A stretch of DNA of 64,000 bases from NCBI RefSeq assembly GCF_002213415.1, contig NZ_NJGU01000003.1:124001-188000 (forward strand), written 5' to 3'. Under the pieces are notes generated by a model. It was not told the DNA's origin, did no database searches, and worked only from the letters and a program-made list of their open reading frames with translations. Source of the stretch: Herbaspirillum robiniae (GTDB lineage: Bacteria > Pseudomonadota > Gammaproteobacteria > Burkholderiales > Burkholderiaceae_D). Positions 29,241 through 39,809 of this stretch are shown in pieces; positions within the stretch are counted from its first letter, which is position 1; every line of letters starts with the position of its first letter. The position numbers and the translations under genes are program-made.

Positions 29241-29470
29241 GGCATTCTCCTCGTCCGGATGGGCCGTCGAGTATCCGCAATCGTGGAGTGCAATGAAGGA
29301 ATTTGGGGAATGTATTGGGGGTATATCGAATCAATACGGGGTATGCAGTCGGTGCTGTCCAGAATGGGGGCGTCGTGGCAGGTATGGCCGAAGTTCGGGG
29401 CGTTGCCGAAAAAATGACATTCCGCTTTGTTTCAAGATATGCTCGCAATTAAACGAGTAAAAGGATGAAA

Positions 29471-30304
29471 ATGATTTTGCGCCGCATCACGAGGATTTAC
29501 GCGGGAGCTGCCTTCGCCAGCGCCTTGCTGCTCCTTTCTCCCGCCGCGCATGCCGATCGCCTGGCCGATATCAAGGCGCGCGGTGCATTGATCTGCGCCA
29601 CCCTGGCCAGCAACGAACCGCTGGGATTCTCGGACCCGCAGACGCGCCAGATCGTCGGTTTCGACGTCGACATGTGCGCCGCCGTGGCGCGCGAGCTGGG
29701 CGTGAAGATGGAGCACCGCAGCGTGACGGTGGAGGCGCGCATTCCCGAACTCGTCGACGGCAAGGTCGACCTGGTGTCGGCGGCATTGGGATACACCCGG
29801 GAGCGCGCCCAGCAGATCGACTTCACCGCTTCGCACTACCAGAACCCGATCAAGCTGATCGTGCAGTCGGACTCGGGCTACAACCTGATGACCGACCTGG
29901 CCGACAAGCGCATCAGCGCCAACCGCAATTCCACGCCCGAGCAATCGGTGCGGCGGGTATTGCCCAAGGCCACCTTGCTGACCTTCCCGGATACGCCGGC
30001 GGCCTTCCTGGCGCTGGCCCAGGGCAAGGCGGACGGACTGGCGCTGTCGATGCCTTCTGGCATCCGCTTCGTCAACGAGTCGGCCGGCCGCTTCAAGTTC
30101 GTCGAAGGCGCACTGGCCTGGGAACCGACCGCGATGGGCGTGCAGAAGGGCGAGCGCGCCTTGCTGGCCGAAGTGAACCGGGCGCTGGCGTCGATGGAGA
30201 AGGCCGGCGAGATCGACGAGCTCTGGCAGAAGTGGTTCGGCCCCAAGACCAAGTTCAACATTCCGCGCGACAAGAAGCTCACGCCCATCGCCAGTTTCCG
30301 CTGA
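29471..30304 (+). CDS. Amino acid ABC transporter substrate-binding protein (family 3), orphan paralogue
   Basis: The 277-residue periplasmic protein has a signal peptide (cleavage near residue 29, AHA-D) and the family-3 fold: DIKARGALICATLASNEPLGF, IVGFDVDMCAAVARELG, and C-terminal ELWQKWFGP. It closely resembles the protein at 31432, about two-thirds identical by eye over the mature part. Start: AAAAGG lies 6 nt before the ATG at 29471, the same spacing as in the paralogue; the ATG at 29465 is too close. It has its own terminator and no permease, so it probably docks on the permease encoded at 32385-34508, giving a second ligand specificity. Confidence 0.88.
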   Translation: MILRRITRIYAGAAFASALLLLSPAAHADRLADIKARGALICATLASNEPLGFSDPQTRQIVGFDVDMCAAVARELGVKMEHRSVTVEARIPELVDGKVDLVSAALGYTRERAQQIDFTASHYQNPIKLIVQSDSGYNLMTDLADKRISANRNSTPEQSVRRVLPKATLLTFPDTPAAFLALAQGKADGLALSMPSGIRFVNESAGRFKFVEGALAWEPTAMGVQKGERALLAEVNRALASMEKAGEIDELWQKWFGPKTKFNIPRDKKLTPIASFR

Positions 30305-30325
30305 AACGGCGGCGGGCCGGAAATG

Positions 30326-30355
30326 AAAAAAGCGATCCCGGCGGATCGCTTTTTT
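30326..30355. terminator. Bidirectional terminator
   Basis: AAAAAAGCGATCC and GGATCGCTTTTTT pair around CGGC, between the convergent binding-protein and IclR genes. Confidence 0.9.
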
Positions 30356-30381
30356 GTTGGGCGCGCGAATCTCCGGCGGCC

Positions 30382-31173
30382 TTATTCCGGCGACGACGTC
30401 TCCTGCAGCGCGGTCTCGTCGAACACCTCGGCCGACGGATTGCGGTAGGCCTGGGATGTTGCGCCCAGCCGCAGCGACAGGTCCTGCGCCAGTCCCAGCA
30501 GCTTGCCGCGCAGCACCTCGCTGGCGGCCGGGTCGAAGCGCAGCGACAGCCCGAAGATCGTCATCGCTCCCACCAGCGCGTTGCCCGGCCCGAACACCGG
30601 CACCGACATCGAGGACGAGAGCGGATTGTTGATGCCCACCGAGATGCAGACATAGCGCCCGCCCGAACGCGCCGCATTGCCGGGAACCGAGAAGAAGCGC
30701 AGCACCTGCGCGCTGGAGGTCTGGTCGATGGCGAACAGCGAACCCGCCTTGACCGTGGCCTTGACCGACTCCGGTGACTCGGCGGCATACAGGCACAAGC
30801 GCTGGTCCTGCTGGCGGATATAGAAGGCGGTGCTCTCGCCGGTCTCGCGCACCAGCTGCTCCAGCGCGGGCAGGATGAAATCGGCGTAGTCGAACTTCGC
30901 CTCGAACGCCTTGCCCAGCTGGAAGGCGCGCGGACCGAGCTGGTACGAGCTGTCGGCGCGCTGCACCACATAGCCTTCCTTGATGAAGGACATCATGTAG
31001 CGATGGATCACGCTCTTGAACAGGCCGGTGCGTTCTTCGAGCTCGGTCAGGCCGAAGGGCTCGGGGGCGTCGATGAAGGCGCTCAGGATCGCCAGGCTGC
31101 GTTCGGCGCCGAGCACGGTGCGGTCCGGCGCGGCGTCTTTCTCCCTTTTTGACGTCTCTTTCTCTTTTTTCAT
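30382..31173 (-). CDS. IclR-family transcriptional regulator of the adjacent transport/catabolic operon
   Basis: The 263-residue protein begins with a highly charged Lys/Glu leader, then a winged helix (about 20-80; FGLTELEERTGLFKSVIHRYM) and the IclR effector domain (about 95-250; TAFYIRQQDQRLCLYAAE, MSVPVFGPGNALVGAMTIFG). It is divergent from the seven-gene operon starting at 31432, with a perfect inverted repeat between them, and it sits between two paralogous binding proteins. It is probably the operon's substrate-responsive regulator. The ATG at 31173 lacks a strong Shine-Dalgarno; TTCGAATTTCGG/AATTCGG repeats lie just upstream at about 31182-31200. Confidence 0.88.
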   Translation of the reverse strand: MKKEKETSKREKDAAPDRTVLGAERSLAILSAFIDAPEPFGLTELEERTGLFKSVIHRYMMSFIKEGYVVQRADSSYQLGPRAFQLGKAFEAKFDYADFILPALEQLVRETGESTAFYIRQQDQRLCLYAAESPESVKATVKAGSLFAIDQTSSAQVLRFFSVPGNAARSGGRYVCISVGINNPLSSSMSVPVFGPGNALVGAMTIFGLSLRFDPAASEVLRGKLLGLAQDLSLRLGATSQAYRNPSAEVFDETALQETSSPE

Positions 31174-31366
31174 AAATCGATTTCGAATTTCGGAATTCGG
31201 CGAGCGTATCACCTTTTCAGGGGTTGGCGCGGCGCACCAAAAAATAACCGTTCCCGTGCTTTTCTGCACCCCCGATGGGATTCTCCCGTGCGTTGCAACG
31301 GTTTTTGCACCGCCGCGATGCGTGTTGTAAGTGACTGAAAAATATAGGGAAATTGTGCTTGTTTAA

Positions 31367-31389
31367 AAATCATAATGCAATTATGATTT
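31367..31389 (+). promoter_or_regulatory. Candidate operator of the IclR regulator
   Basis: AAATCATAAT (31367-31376) and ATTATGATTT (31380-31389) form a perfect 10-bp inverted repeat with 3 nt between, 42 nt before the first gene of the operon. The position suits repression at or near the promoter. Confidence 0.6.
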
Positions 31390-31431
31390 ATTCACGCTAT
31401 GTTCGTTGTCCAACCTGGGAAAGGATAGAAA

Positions 31432-32265
31432 ATGACTTTGGGGCGCATCAAGAAGACCTGTCTGGCAATGTCGGCTGCGGCCGTTTCGCTGGTTTTTTCC
31501 ACCGCCGCGCATGCTGACCGCCTGGCCGACATCAAGGCGCGCGGTTCGCTCATCTGCGCCACGCTGACCAGCAGCGAGCCGCTGGGCTATCCCGATCCCG
31601 CCACCCGTCAGGTGGTCGGCTTCGACGTCGACATGTGCGGCGCCGTGGCCAAGCAACTGGGCGTGAAGCTGGAGCACAAGGGCGTCTCGGTCGAGGCGCG
31701 CATTCCCGAGCTGACCCTGGGCCGCGTCGACCTGGTGGTGGCCGCGCTGGGCTACACCAAGGAGCGCGCGCAGCAGATCGACTTCACCTCGGCGCACTAC
31801 CAGACCCCGATCAAGCTGATCGCCCACAGCGGCGGCGCTTTCAACAAGATCGACGACCTCGCCGAAAAGCGCATCAGCGCCAACAAGGGATCCACGCCCG
31901 AGCTGTACGCCCGCCGCATGTTCCCCAAGGCCACCATCCTGACCTTCCAGGACACGCCGGCGGCCTTCCTGGCGCTGGCGCAGAACAAGGTGCAGGGCCT
32001 GGCGCTGTCGCAGCCTTCCGGCATCCGCTTCGTCAATGAGTCCGAGGGCAAGTACAAATTCCTCGAAGGCGCGCTGGCCTGGGAGCCGACCGCGATGGGC
32101 GTGAAGAAGGGCGAGCCGGCGCTGCTGGCGGCCGTCAACGACGCGCTCGACAAGCTGGAAAAGTCCGGCGAGACCGATGCCCTGTGGACCAAGTGGTTCG
32201 GTCCCAGCACCAAGTTCAACATCCCGCGCGAGAAGAAGCTCACGCCGATCTCCGCCTTCCAGTAA
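31432..32265 (+). CDS. Amino acid ABC transporter substrate-binding protein (family 3)
   Basis: The 277-residue protein has a signal peptide (cleavage near residue 29, AHA-D) and the polar amino acid binding fold: DIKARGSLICATLTSSEPLGY, VVGFDVDMCGAVAKQLG, RVDLVVAALGYTKERA, and ALWTKWFGPSTKF near the end. It resembles GltI-type glutamate/aspartate receptors. AAAGG is 7 nt before the ATG. It heads an operon with matching permeases and ATPase, then three catabolic genes, so its ligand should be the pathway substrate. Confidence 0.9.
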   Translation: MTLGRIKKTCLAMSAAAVSLVFSTAAHADRLADIKARGSLICATLTSSEPLGYPDPATRQVVGFDVDMCGAVAKQLGVKLEHKGVSVEARIPELTLGRVDLVVAALGYTKERAQQIDFTSAHYQTPIKLIAHSGGAFNKIDDLAEKRISANKGSTPELYARRMFPKATILTFQDTPAAFLALAQNKVQGLALSQPSGIRFVNESEGKYKFLEGALAWEPTAMGVKKGEPALLAAVNDALDKLEKSGETDALWTKWFGPSTKFNIPREKKLTPISAFQ

Positions 32266-32384
32266 GCACCACCGTATTGCGTGAATGACCACGCAGGCTC
32301 CCTCGCGGGGCCTGTGCGGGACCGGCTGCGCCGATTTCCGGCGCGGTCGCGTCCCACGGTCAGTACTAGCAAGAAAGCGACCAC

Positions 32385-33083
32385 ATGCTCAATCTCGATT
32401 TCGGCGCGGTGCTGCAAGGCCAGTACCTCGACTGGCTGATCGGCGGCGCATTCACCACGCTGTGGCTGTTCGCCGCGGCCTGGGTCTGCGCCTTCGTGCT
32501 GGCCGTCCTGCTGGTGGCCCTGCGGGCGCTGGCGCTGCCGCCGCTGGAGTGGCTCATCGCCGCCTACGTCAACTACCACCGCAACGTGCCCGGCCTGGTG
32601 CAGATCTTCGTGTGGTACTTCGGTATCCCCGAGCTGCTGCCGGCGTCCATCACCGGTTTCATCAACGACCACAACGGCGAATTCATCTTCGCGCTCATCG
32701 CGCTGTCGCTGAACTCGGCCGCCTACATGTCCGAGGACCTGCGCAGCGGCCTGCGCTCGGTGGCGGCCACCCAGATGGAGGCGGCGCGCGCGCTCGGCCT
32801 GAACTACGTGCAGGCCATGCGCGACGTGTTGCTGCCGCAGGCCATCCGCGTCTCGGTGCCGCCGCTGGTGAACCAGGCGCTGTCGCTGTTCAAGTCCACC
32901 AGCCTGGCCATGGCCATCGGCGTGGCGGAAATGACCTACGCCAGCCGCCAGATCGAGAACGAGACCTACCGCACCTTCGAGACCTTCGCGCTGGCGTCCG
33001 CGTTCTACCTCGTCATGTCGTGGACCATCATGGCCGTGGGCGGCTGGTACAACGGCAGGCACCTGAAAGTGAAGGGGCGCTGA
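32385..33083 (+). CDS. Polar amino acid ABC transporter permease (GltJ/HisM type), first
   Basis: The 232-residue permease contains YVNYHRNVPGLVQIFVWYFGIPELL (residues about 62-86), the RNTPLLVQL-type motif of amino acid permeases, and the EAA loop MEAARALGLNYVQAMRDVLLPQA. It forms a heterodimer with the product of the next gene, 1 nt downstream. Confidence 0.92.
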   Translation: MLNLDFGAVLQGQYLDWLIGGAFTTLWLFAAAWVCAFVLAVLLVALRALALPPLEWLIAAYVNYHRNVPGLVQIFVWYFGIPELLPASITGFINDHNGEFIFALIALSLNSAAYMSEDLRSGLRSVAATQMEAARALGLNYVQAMRDVLLPQAIRVSVPPLVNQALSLFKSTSLAMAIGVAEMTYASRQIENETYRTFETFALASAFYLVMSWTIMAVGGWYNGRHLKVKGR

Positions 33084-33084
33084 C

Positions 33085-33779
33085 ATGCTCGACATCATCC
33101 AAACCTACGGCGTGCAGCTGCTGATCGGCGAGTTCCCGCACGGGCCGCTGGGCGGGCTCGCGCTGACCCTGATCCTGGCGGTCTCGGGCCTGGTGTGCGC
33201 CTTCCCGCTGGCGGTCATGTTCGGCATCGCCCGCACCAGCACCATCGGCTGGATCGCCTTGCCGGCCGGCGCCGTGGTGCATACGCTGCGCGGCCTGCCG
33301 GTGCTGATGCTGATCTTCTGGGCCTACTTCATCGTGCCGCTGCTGACCGGCAAGTCGATCTCCGGTACCACCACCGTGATCAGCGCGCTGGTGGCCTACG
33401 AGACCGCCTTCCTGGGCGAGGTGATCAAGGCCGGCATCCAGTCCATTCCGCAGGGGCAGGTCGAGGCTTCGCGCTCGCTGGGCATGGGCTACTTCCGCAC
33501 GCTGCGCGAGGTGGTGCTGCCGCAGGCGCTGTTCAACATGATCCCGAGCATCCTCAACCAGCTGATCTCGCTGATCAAGAACACCTCGCTGGCCTACATC
33601 ATCAGCGTCAACGAACTTACCTACGCGGCCTACCAGGTCAATGCGCAGTTGCTGACCAAGCCCTTCCAGGTCTACTTCCTGCTGGCCATGACCTACTTCG
33701 CCATCTGCTATGCGCTGAGCTCGCTGGTGGGGCTGGTCGAGCGCCGCATCAAGCACAAACGTCAATTCAGGAGCGTCTG

Positions 33780-33780
<1 letters not shown>
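33085..33780 (+). CDS. Polar amino acid ABC transporter permease (GltK/HisQ type), second
   Basis: The 231-residue permease contains [22 protein letters not shown] and the EAA loop [23 protein letters not shown]. Its TGA overlaps the ATG of the ATPase gene (TGATG), indicating translational coupling. Confidence 0.92.
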
Positions 33781-35767
<1,987 letters not shown>

Positions 35768-35787
35768 TCAGGAAAGAGGAGAACAAC

Positions 35788-36483
35788 ATGACTGCAGGAT
35801 TTCGCATCTTCGAGCGCCGCCGCAAGGTGAGCGCGCAGGAAGTCACCGACTTCGCCGCCATTCCGGTGGCCAATATCAGCGACTCGATGTCGCGCATGAC
35901 CGCGGCCGGCACCCGGCTGCGTCCGCTGCATCGCGGCGGCAAGCTGGCCGGCGCGGCCATCACCGTGAAATCGCGCCCGGGCGACAACCTGATGGTGCAC
36001 AAGGCGCTGGACATGGCCGAGCCGGGTGACATCGTGGTGGTGGACGCGGGCGGGGACCTGTCCAACGCCATCATTGGCGAACTGATGGTGGCCCACGCCA
36101 TTCAGCGCCAGCTGGGCGGCATCGTGATCAACGGCGCGGTGCGCGACCTCGACGCCATCGCCGCCGGCAGCTTCCCGGTGTTCGCCGCCGGCGTCACGCA
36201 CCGCGGACCGTACAAGGATGGCCCGGGCGAGATCAACGTGCCCATCGCCATCGACGGCATGGTGATCCGCCCCGGCGACCTGATGGTGGGCGACAGCGAC
36301 GGCCTGCTGTGCGTGCCCTTCGAAGACCTGGCGGAGGTCTACGCCGCGGCCAAGGCCAAGAACGATGCCGAGGCCGGGCAGATGGCGGCGATCGCCGCCG
36401 GCCGCAACGACCGCGGCTGGGTCGACGCCGCGCTCAGGAAACTCAATTGCGAACTGGCTGGCGCCGGCCGGGGCCATGGCTGA
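35788..36483 (+). CDS. RraA / 4-hydroxy-4-methyl-2-oxoglutarate aldolase family protein
   Basis: The 231-residue protein is an RraA-like fold member: VANISDSMSRM near residue 27, VVVDAGGDLSNAIIGELM and VINGAVRDLDAI. Glu98 is followed after 20 residues by Arg119-Asp120, matching the (D/E)-X20-R-D pattern associated with pyruvate aldolase activity in this family; true E. coli RraA ends that motif in R-Q. So a metal-dependent aldolase is more likely than an RNase E inhibitor, although automatic names usually say the latter. AAAGAGGAG precedes the ATG at 35788. Its place after an aminotransferase suggests cleavage of a 4-hydroxy-2-oxo acid to pyruvate plus a second product. Confidence 0.85.
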   Translation: MTAGFRIFERRRKVSAQEVTDFAAIPVANISDSMSRMTAAGTRLRPLHRGGKLAGAAITVKSRPGDNLMVHKALDMAEPGDIVVVDAGGDLSNAIIGELMVAHAIQRQLGGIVINGAVRDLDAIAAGSFPVFAAGVTHRGPYKDGPGEINVPIAIDGMVIRPGDLMVGDSDGLLCVPFEDLAEVYAAAKAKNDAEAGQMAAIAAGRNDRGWVDAALRKLNCELAGAGRGHG

Positions 36484-37531
36484 CCAGCCCGCCGCTTCGG
36501 CGTCGCCGCACCTGCAGGTGCGCCCGGACTGGCTGGCGTTGACGCGCGAGGACGTGCTCGAGCCCGGGCTGCCCATCGTCGACGCCCATCACCACGTCTG
36601 GGACCGCGCCACCGGCCGTTACCTGTTCGATGAGCTGATGGACGACATCGGCACCGGTCATAACATAGTGGCGACGGTGTTCGTGCAATGCCGCTCGATG
36701 TACCGGGAGCAGGGGCAGGAAGCCATGAAGCCGGTCGGCGAGGTGGAGTTCATCAACGGCCTGGCGGCGCAATCGGCCTCGGGCCAGTACGGCCCGGCGC
36801 GCGCCTGCGCGGCCATCGTCGGCTTTGCCGACCTGATGCTGGGCGAAGACGCGGCGCCGGTGATCGAGGCGCTGCAGCAGGCCGGCAACGGACGCCTGCG
36901 CGGCATCCGCAACACCACCGCCTGGCATGCCGATCCGGCCATCCGCAGCAATCCGCTGCCGCCGCCGCCCGGCCTGCTGCTCGACGCGCGCTTTCGCGCC
37001 GGCGCACGGCTGCTGGCCAAGCATGATCTTGCGCTGGATATCTGGGCCTATCACACCCAGCTCGACGAAGTGCTGGCGCTGGCGCGGGCCTGTCCCGATA
37101 CGCGCCTAGTGCTGGACCATTGCGGCGGGCCGCTGGGGGCCGGGCCGTATGCCGGCAGGCGCGACGAAGTGATGCGCCAGTGGCGGACCGCCATGCGCGA
37201 CATCGCCGCCATGCCCAATGTCAGCCTCAAGCTGGGCGGGCTGGGCATGCCGGTGGGCGGCTGGGACTTCCACCTACAGGAAGCGCCGCCGGCGTCGGCG
37301 CAGTTGGCCGCCGCGTGGCAGCCTTACATCGAGACCTGCATCGAGCTCTTCGGTCCTGCGCGCTGCATGTTCGAGAGCAATTTCCCGGTGGACAAGGGCA
37401 TGTTCGGCTACGGCAGCCTGTGGAACGCCTTCAAGCGCCTGACGGCGGGCATGTCGCCCGACGAGCGCGGCTCGCTTTTCAGCGGCACGGCGCGCGAGGT
37501 CTACCGCCTGCGGGAAGGCGGCCAGTGGTAG
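36476..37531 (+). CDS. COG3618-type amidohydrolase (lactonase-like TIM barrel)
   Basis: The 351-residue protein has metal-binding DAHHHVWD (residues 36-43), RLVLDHCGGP in the middle and CMFESNFPVDKG near the C-terminus, typical of the COG3618 amidohydrolase_2 group. That group includes 2-pyrone-4,6-dicarboxylate hydrolase and sugar lactonases. Its start overlaps the aldolase-like gene by 8 nt, so the two are co-translated. In this pathway it could open a lactone of the substrate or intermediate; that role is inferred. Confidence 0.85.
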   Translation: MADQPAASASPHLQVRPDWLALTREDVLEPGLPIVDAHHHVWDRATGRYLFDELMDDIGTGHNIVATVFVQCRSMYREQGQEAMKPVGEVEFINGLAAQSASGQYGPARACAAIVGFADLMLGEDAAPVIEALQQAGNGRLRGIRNTTAWHADPAIRSNPLPPPPGLLLDARFRAGARLLAKHDLALDIWAYHTQLDEVLALARACPDTRLVLDHCGGPLGAGPYAGRRDEVMRQWRTAMRDIAAMPNVSLKLGGLGMPVGGWDFHLQEAPPASAQLAAAWQPYIETCIELFGPARCMFESNFPVDKGMFGYGSLWNAFKRLTAGMSPDERGSLFSGTAREVYRLREGGQW

Positions 37532-37594
37532 CATAACGGTCTTACTGGGCGCGCGATGCGCCCATTTTCAGTTACACGTTCCGGAAAGCTGACA

Positions 37595-38974
37595 GTGCAA
37601 GTTCAGACGACAAACGGCGCCCACGAAGACGCCGACGGCCTGCCCAAGGACCAACGCATACTGGCCATCGCCACCGTGGTGCTGGCCGTGGCCATCGCCG
37701 TGATGGACGGCTCCATCGCCAACCTGGCGCTGCCGTCCATCGCGGCCGACCTCAAGGCCACCGACGCCGACGCCATCTGGATCATCAACAGCTACCAGAT
37801 CGCCATGGCGGTGTGCCTGCTGCCGCTGGCTTCGCTGGGCGAGGTGGTCGGCTACCGCCGCGTCTACCTGACCGGCCTGGTGCTGTTCACGATTTCCTCG
37901 CTGGCTTGCGCGCTCAGTGCCGACATGCTGCAGCTGAGCCTGGCGCGCGTGTTGCAGGGACTGGGCGCGGCCGGGATCCTGTCGGTCAATACCGCGCTGA
38001 TCCGCTTCATCTATCCCAGCCGGCTGCTGGGCCGGGCCATCGGCTACAACGCACTGGTGGCGGGCACCTCGACGGCGCTGGGGCCGACGGTGGCGGGCTT
38101 CATCCTGCACTTCGCGTCCTGGCACTGGCTGTTCCTGATCAATATCCCGCTGGGCCTGCTGTCGCTGCTGATCGGCTGGAAGGCGCTGCCCTACAACCCG
38201 CTGTCGGACCGCAAGTACGACCTCAAGAGCGCGGTGGTATGCATGCTCTTCATCGGCCTGCTGCTCTACACGGTGGACGCCATCGGCCACCTGCAGGGCT
38301 GGGACGTGGTGCTGGTGTGCGCGCTGCTGACGGCAGTGAGCCTGGTCGTATTGCTGAAGGTGCAGTCGGCCACCGCGCCCATGTTGCCGCTGGACCTGCT
38401 GCGCATCCGCCTGTTCGCGCTGTCGATTGGCACGTCGTTTTGCTCCTTCGCGGCGCAGATGGCGACCTTCGTGATGCTGCCCTTCATGCTGCAGAACCAT
38501 CTCGGCATGAGCGCCGCGCGCGCCGGCCTGCTGCTGACGGCCTGGCCGATTGCGGTGGCGCTGACCGGCGTGATCGCGGGCAAGCTGTCGGACCGCATGT
38601 CGGCCGGGCTCCTGGGCGGGATCGGGCTGGCCATCATGTGCGTGGGCCTGCTGTCGCTGCTGCTGGTGGGGCAGGGCACGCCGGATGGCGTGATCGTGCT
38701 GATGTTCGCGATCTGCGGTTTCGGTTTCGGCCTGTTCCAGTCGCCCAACAACCGCACGCTGATCAGTTCGGCGCCGCGTTCGCGCACCGGCGGCGCCAGC
38801 GGCATGCTGGGCACCGCCCGCCTGACCGGGCAGACCCTGGGCGCCTCGGTGGTGGCGATGATGCTCACGCTGTACGCCGCGCCCTATGCCCAGGTGTTGT
38901 GGTGCGCGGCGGCGCTGGCGGGAGCGGCTTGCCTGGTCAGCCTGTCGCGGCTGCGTTTCCACCGCGAGCAGTAA
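37595..38974 (+). CDS. MFS exporter, DHA2 (EmrB/QacA) family
   Basis: The 459-residue protein has about 14 hydrophobic segments. MDGSIANLALPSIAADL near the first helix and WIINSYQIAMAVCLLPLASLGEVVGYRRVY (motif A region) are diagnostic of 14-TMS drug:H+ antiporters. Substrate is unknown. GGAAAG lies about 7 nt before the GTG at 37595; an in-frame ATG at 37556 lacks a ribosome binding site. The gene follows the catabolic operon by 63 nt and may have its own promoter or be read through. Confidence 0.88.
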   Translation: MQVQTTNGAHEDADGLPKDQRILAIATVVLAVAIAVMDGSIANLALPSIAADLKATDADAIWIINSYQIAMAVCLLPLASLGEVVGYRRVYLTGLVLFTISSLACALSADMLQLSLARVLQGLGAAGILSVNTALIRFIYPSRLLGRAIGYNALVAGTSTALGPTVAGFILHFASWHWLFLINIPLGLLSLLIGWKALPYNPLSDRKYDLKSAVVCMLFIGLLLYTVDAIGHLQGWDVVLVCALLTAVSLVVLLKVQSATAPMLPLDLLRIRLFALSIGTSFCSFAAQMATFVMLPFMLQNHLGMSAARAGLLLTAWPIAVALTGVIAGKLSDRMSAGLLGGIGLAIMCVGLLSLLLVGQGTPDGVIVLMFAICGFGFGLFQSPNNRTLISSAPRSRTGGASGMLGTARLTGQTLGASVVAMMLTLYAAPYAQVLWCAAALAGAACLVSLSRLRFHREQ

Positions 38975-38995
38975 CGGGCGGCGCGGCGCCCGAAT

Positions 38996-39028
38996 AAAAA
39001 AAGCGATCCAGACGGATCGTTTTTTTTT
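38996..39028. terminator. Bidirectional terminator
   Basis: A seven-A run and CGATCC (39004-39009) face GGATCG (39014-39019) and nine T, between the MFS gene and a convergent small gene. Confidence 0.88.
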
Positions 39029-39044
39029 CGACAGCAGGGCTGCG

Positions 39045-39389
39045 TCAGCCGGCCGGGAATACGTCGCGGCTATAGGCGTGGGCCGCGTGCGCCGCGACCG
39101 ACAACGCCATGCTCAGGTAGTTGTCGCCGTGCTGGCGGCTGCGCGCGTGCTGCTGCTCGAGCAGGAAGATCTGCTGGTACAGCGTGCGGATCTGCTGCTG
39201 CAGCAGGGTGCGCTGCTGCCGGCCATCCTTGTTGGCCGGGAAGCGGGACAGAGACTGGGCCTGCTGCTGCAGGATGACGATGCGGTTGCTCAGTTGCGCG
39301 ATCAGTTCGGAAGGATCGGTGTCCAGCGTGTCGGTGACCGGATGTTCCACTGCCGTTTCGTTTTCCGCGAATTCGGAAATGACTGCCAT
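39045..39389 (-). CDS. Uncharacterised coiled-coil protein
   Basis: I do not recognise this 114-residue protein. GGAG lies 6 nt before the ATG. The N-terminal 27 residues are acidic. The middle (about 28-85) is a Gln/Leu-rich helix with heptad-like spacing (LIAQLSNRIVILQQQAQSL, TLLQQQIRTLYQQIFLLEQQ) likely to form a coiled coil. The end is His/Ala-rich. It has no export signal and is likely cytosolic and oligomeric. Confidence 0.65.
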   Translation of the reverse strand: MAVISEFAENETAVEHPVTDTLDTDPSELIAQLSNRIVILQQQAQSLSRFPANKDGRQQRTLLQQQIRTLYQQIFLLEQQHARSRQHGDNYLSMALSVAAHAAHAYSRDVFPAG

Positions 39390-39809
39390 AAAAGCTCCAG
39401 CCCCCGGGGAGGCGCAGGTTGTCTTGAAGTCCTGGGTTCTTTTACGGCGGGGGCGGGGAATTCTTGAATTTCATCGAAAGTTTCAATTAAGGCAATCCTT
39501 CTGGCGGGCCGCCGGTGCAGAGGCCGTGCTGTCCCTGAACGCCGGGATCCAGGCCGGATCCGCAGTGAAGCTGACCGACAGCCAGCGATACGGGTCCTCT
39601 CCCAGCGCGGCGGCGACGAAGCCTTTCTTGCGCCGGCCGGCGAAGATGGCGCAGGTTTTTGCGCGCGCAGCCAGATCGGTCTAGAAAAATTTCCAGATAC
39701 GTTGCAATTTCGCGCCGTCCCCGCGTGCGGCGCGGCAAATGAAAAGGGCGAAACGTTTGCGCCGTTTCGCCCCGATGAGTGGGCGGCGCATCGTGCGCCG
39801 CTGAGGTCC
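39390..39809. other. Intergenic stretch between two minus-strand genes
   Basis: These 420 bases hold no supportable gene. A terminator for the dioxygenase gene lies at 39746-39772. Around 39540-39560 GCCGGGATCC/GGCCGGATCC forms a small REP-like inverted sequence. A promoter for the coiled-coil gene should lie at 39400-39500, but none is convincing. Confidence 0.5.
39746..39772 (-). terminator. Terminator of the 4-hydroxyphenylpyruvate dioxygenase gene
   Basis: GGGCGAAACG pairs with CGTTTCGCCC around a 7-nt loop. On the minus strand TTTTC follows. It lies 38 nt past the stop codon. Confidence 0.75.

Noticed and set aside
29432-30796. 454-codon minus-strand frame through the binding-protein gene
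   Set aside because: It runs antisense through a clear signal-peptide-bearing family-3 binding protein and a terminator. No family likeness.
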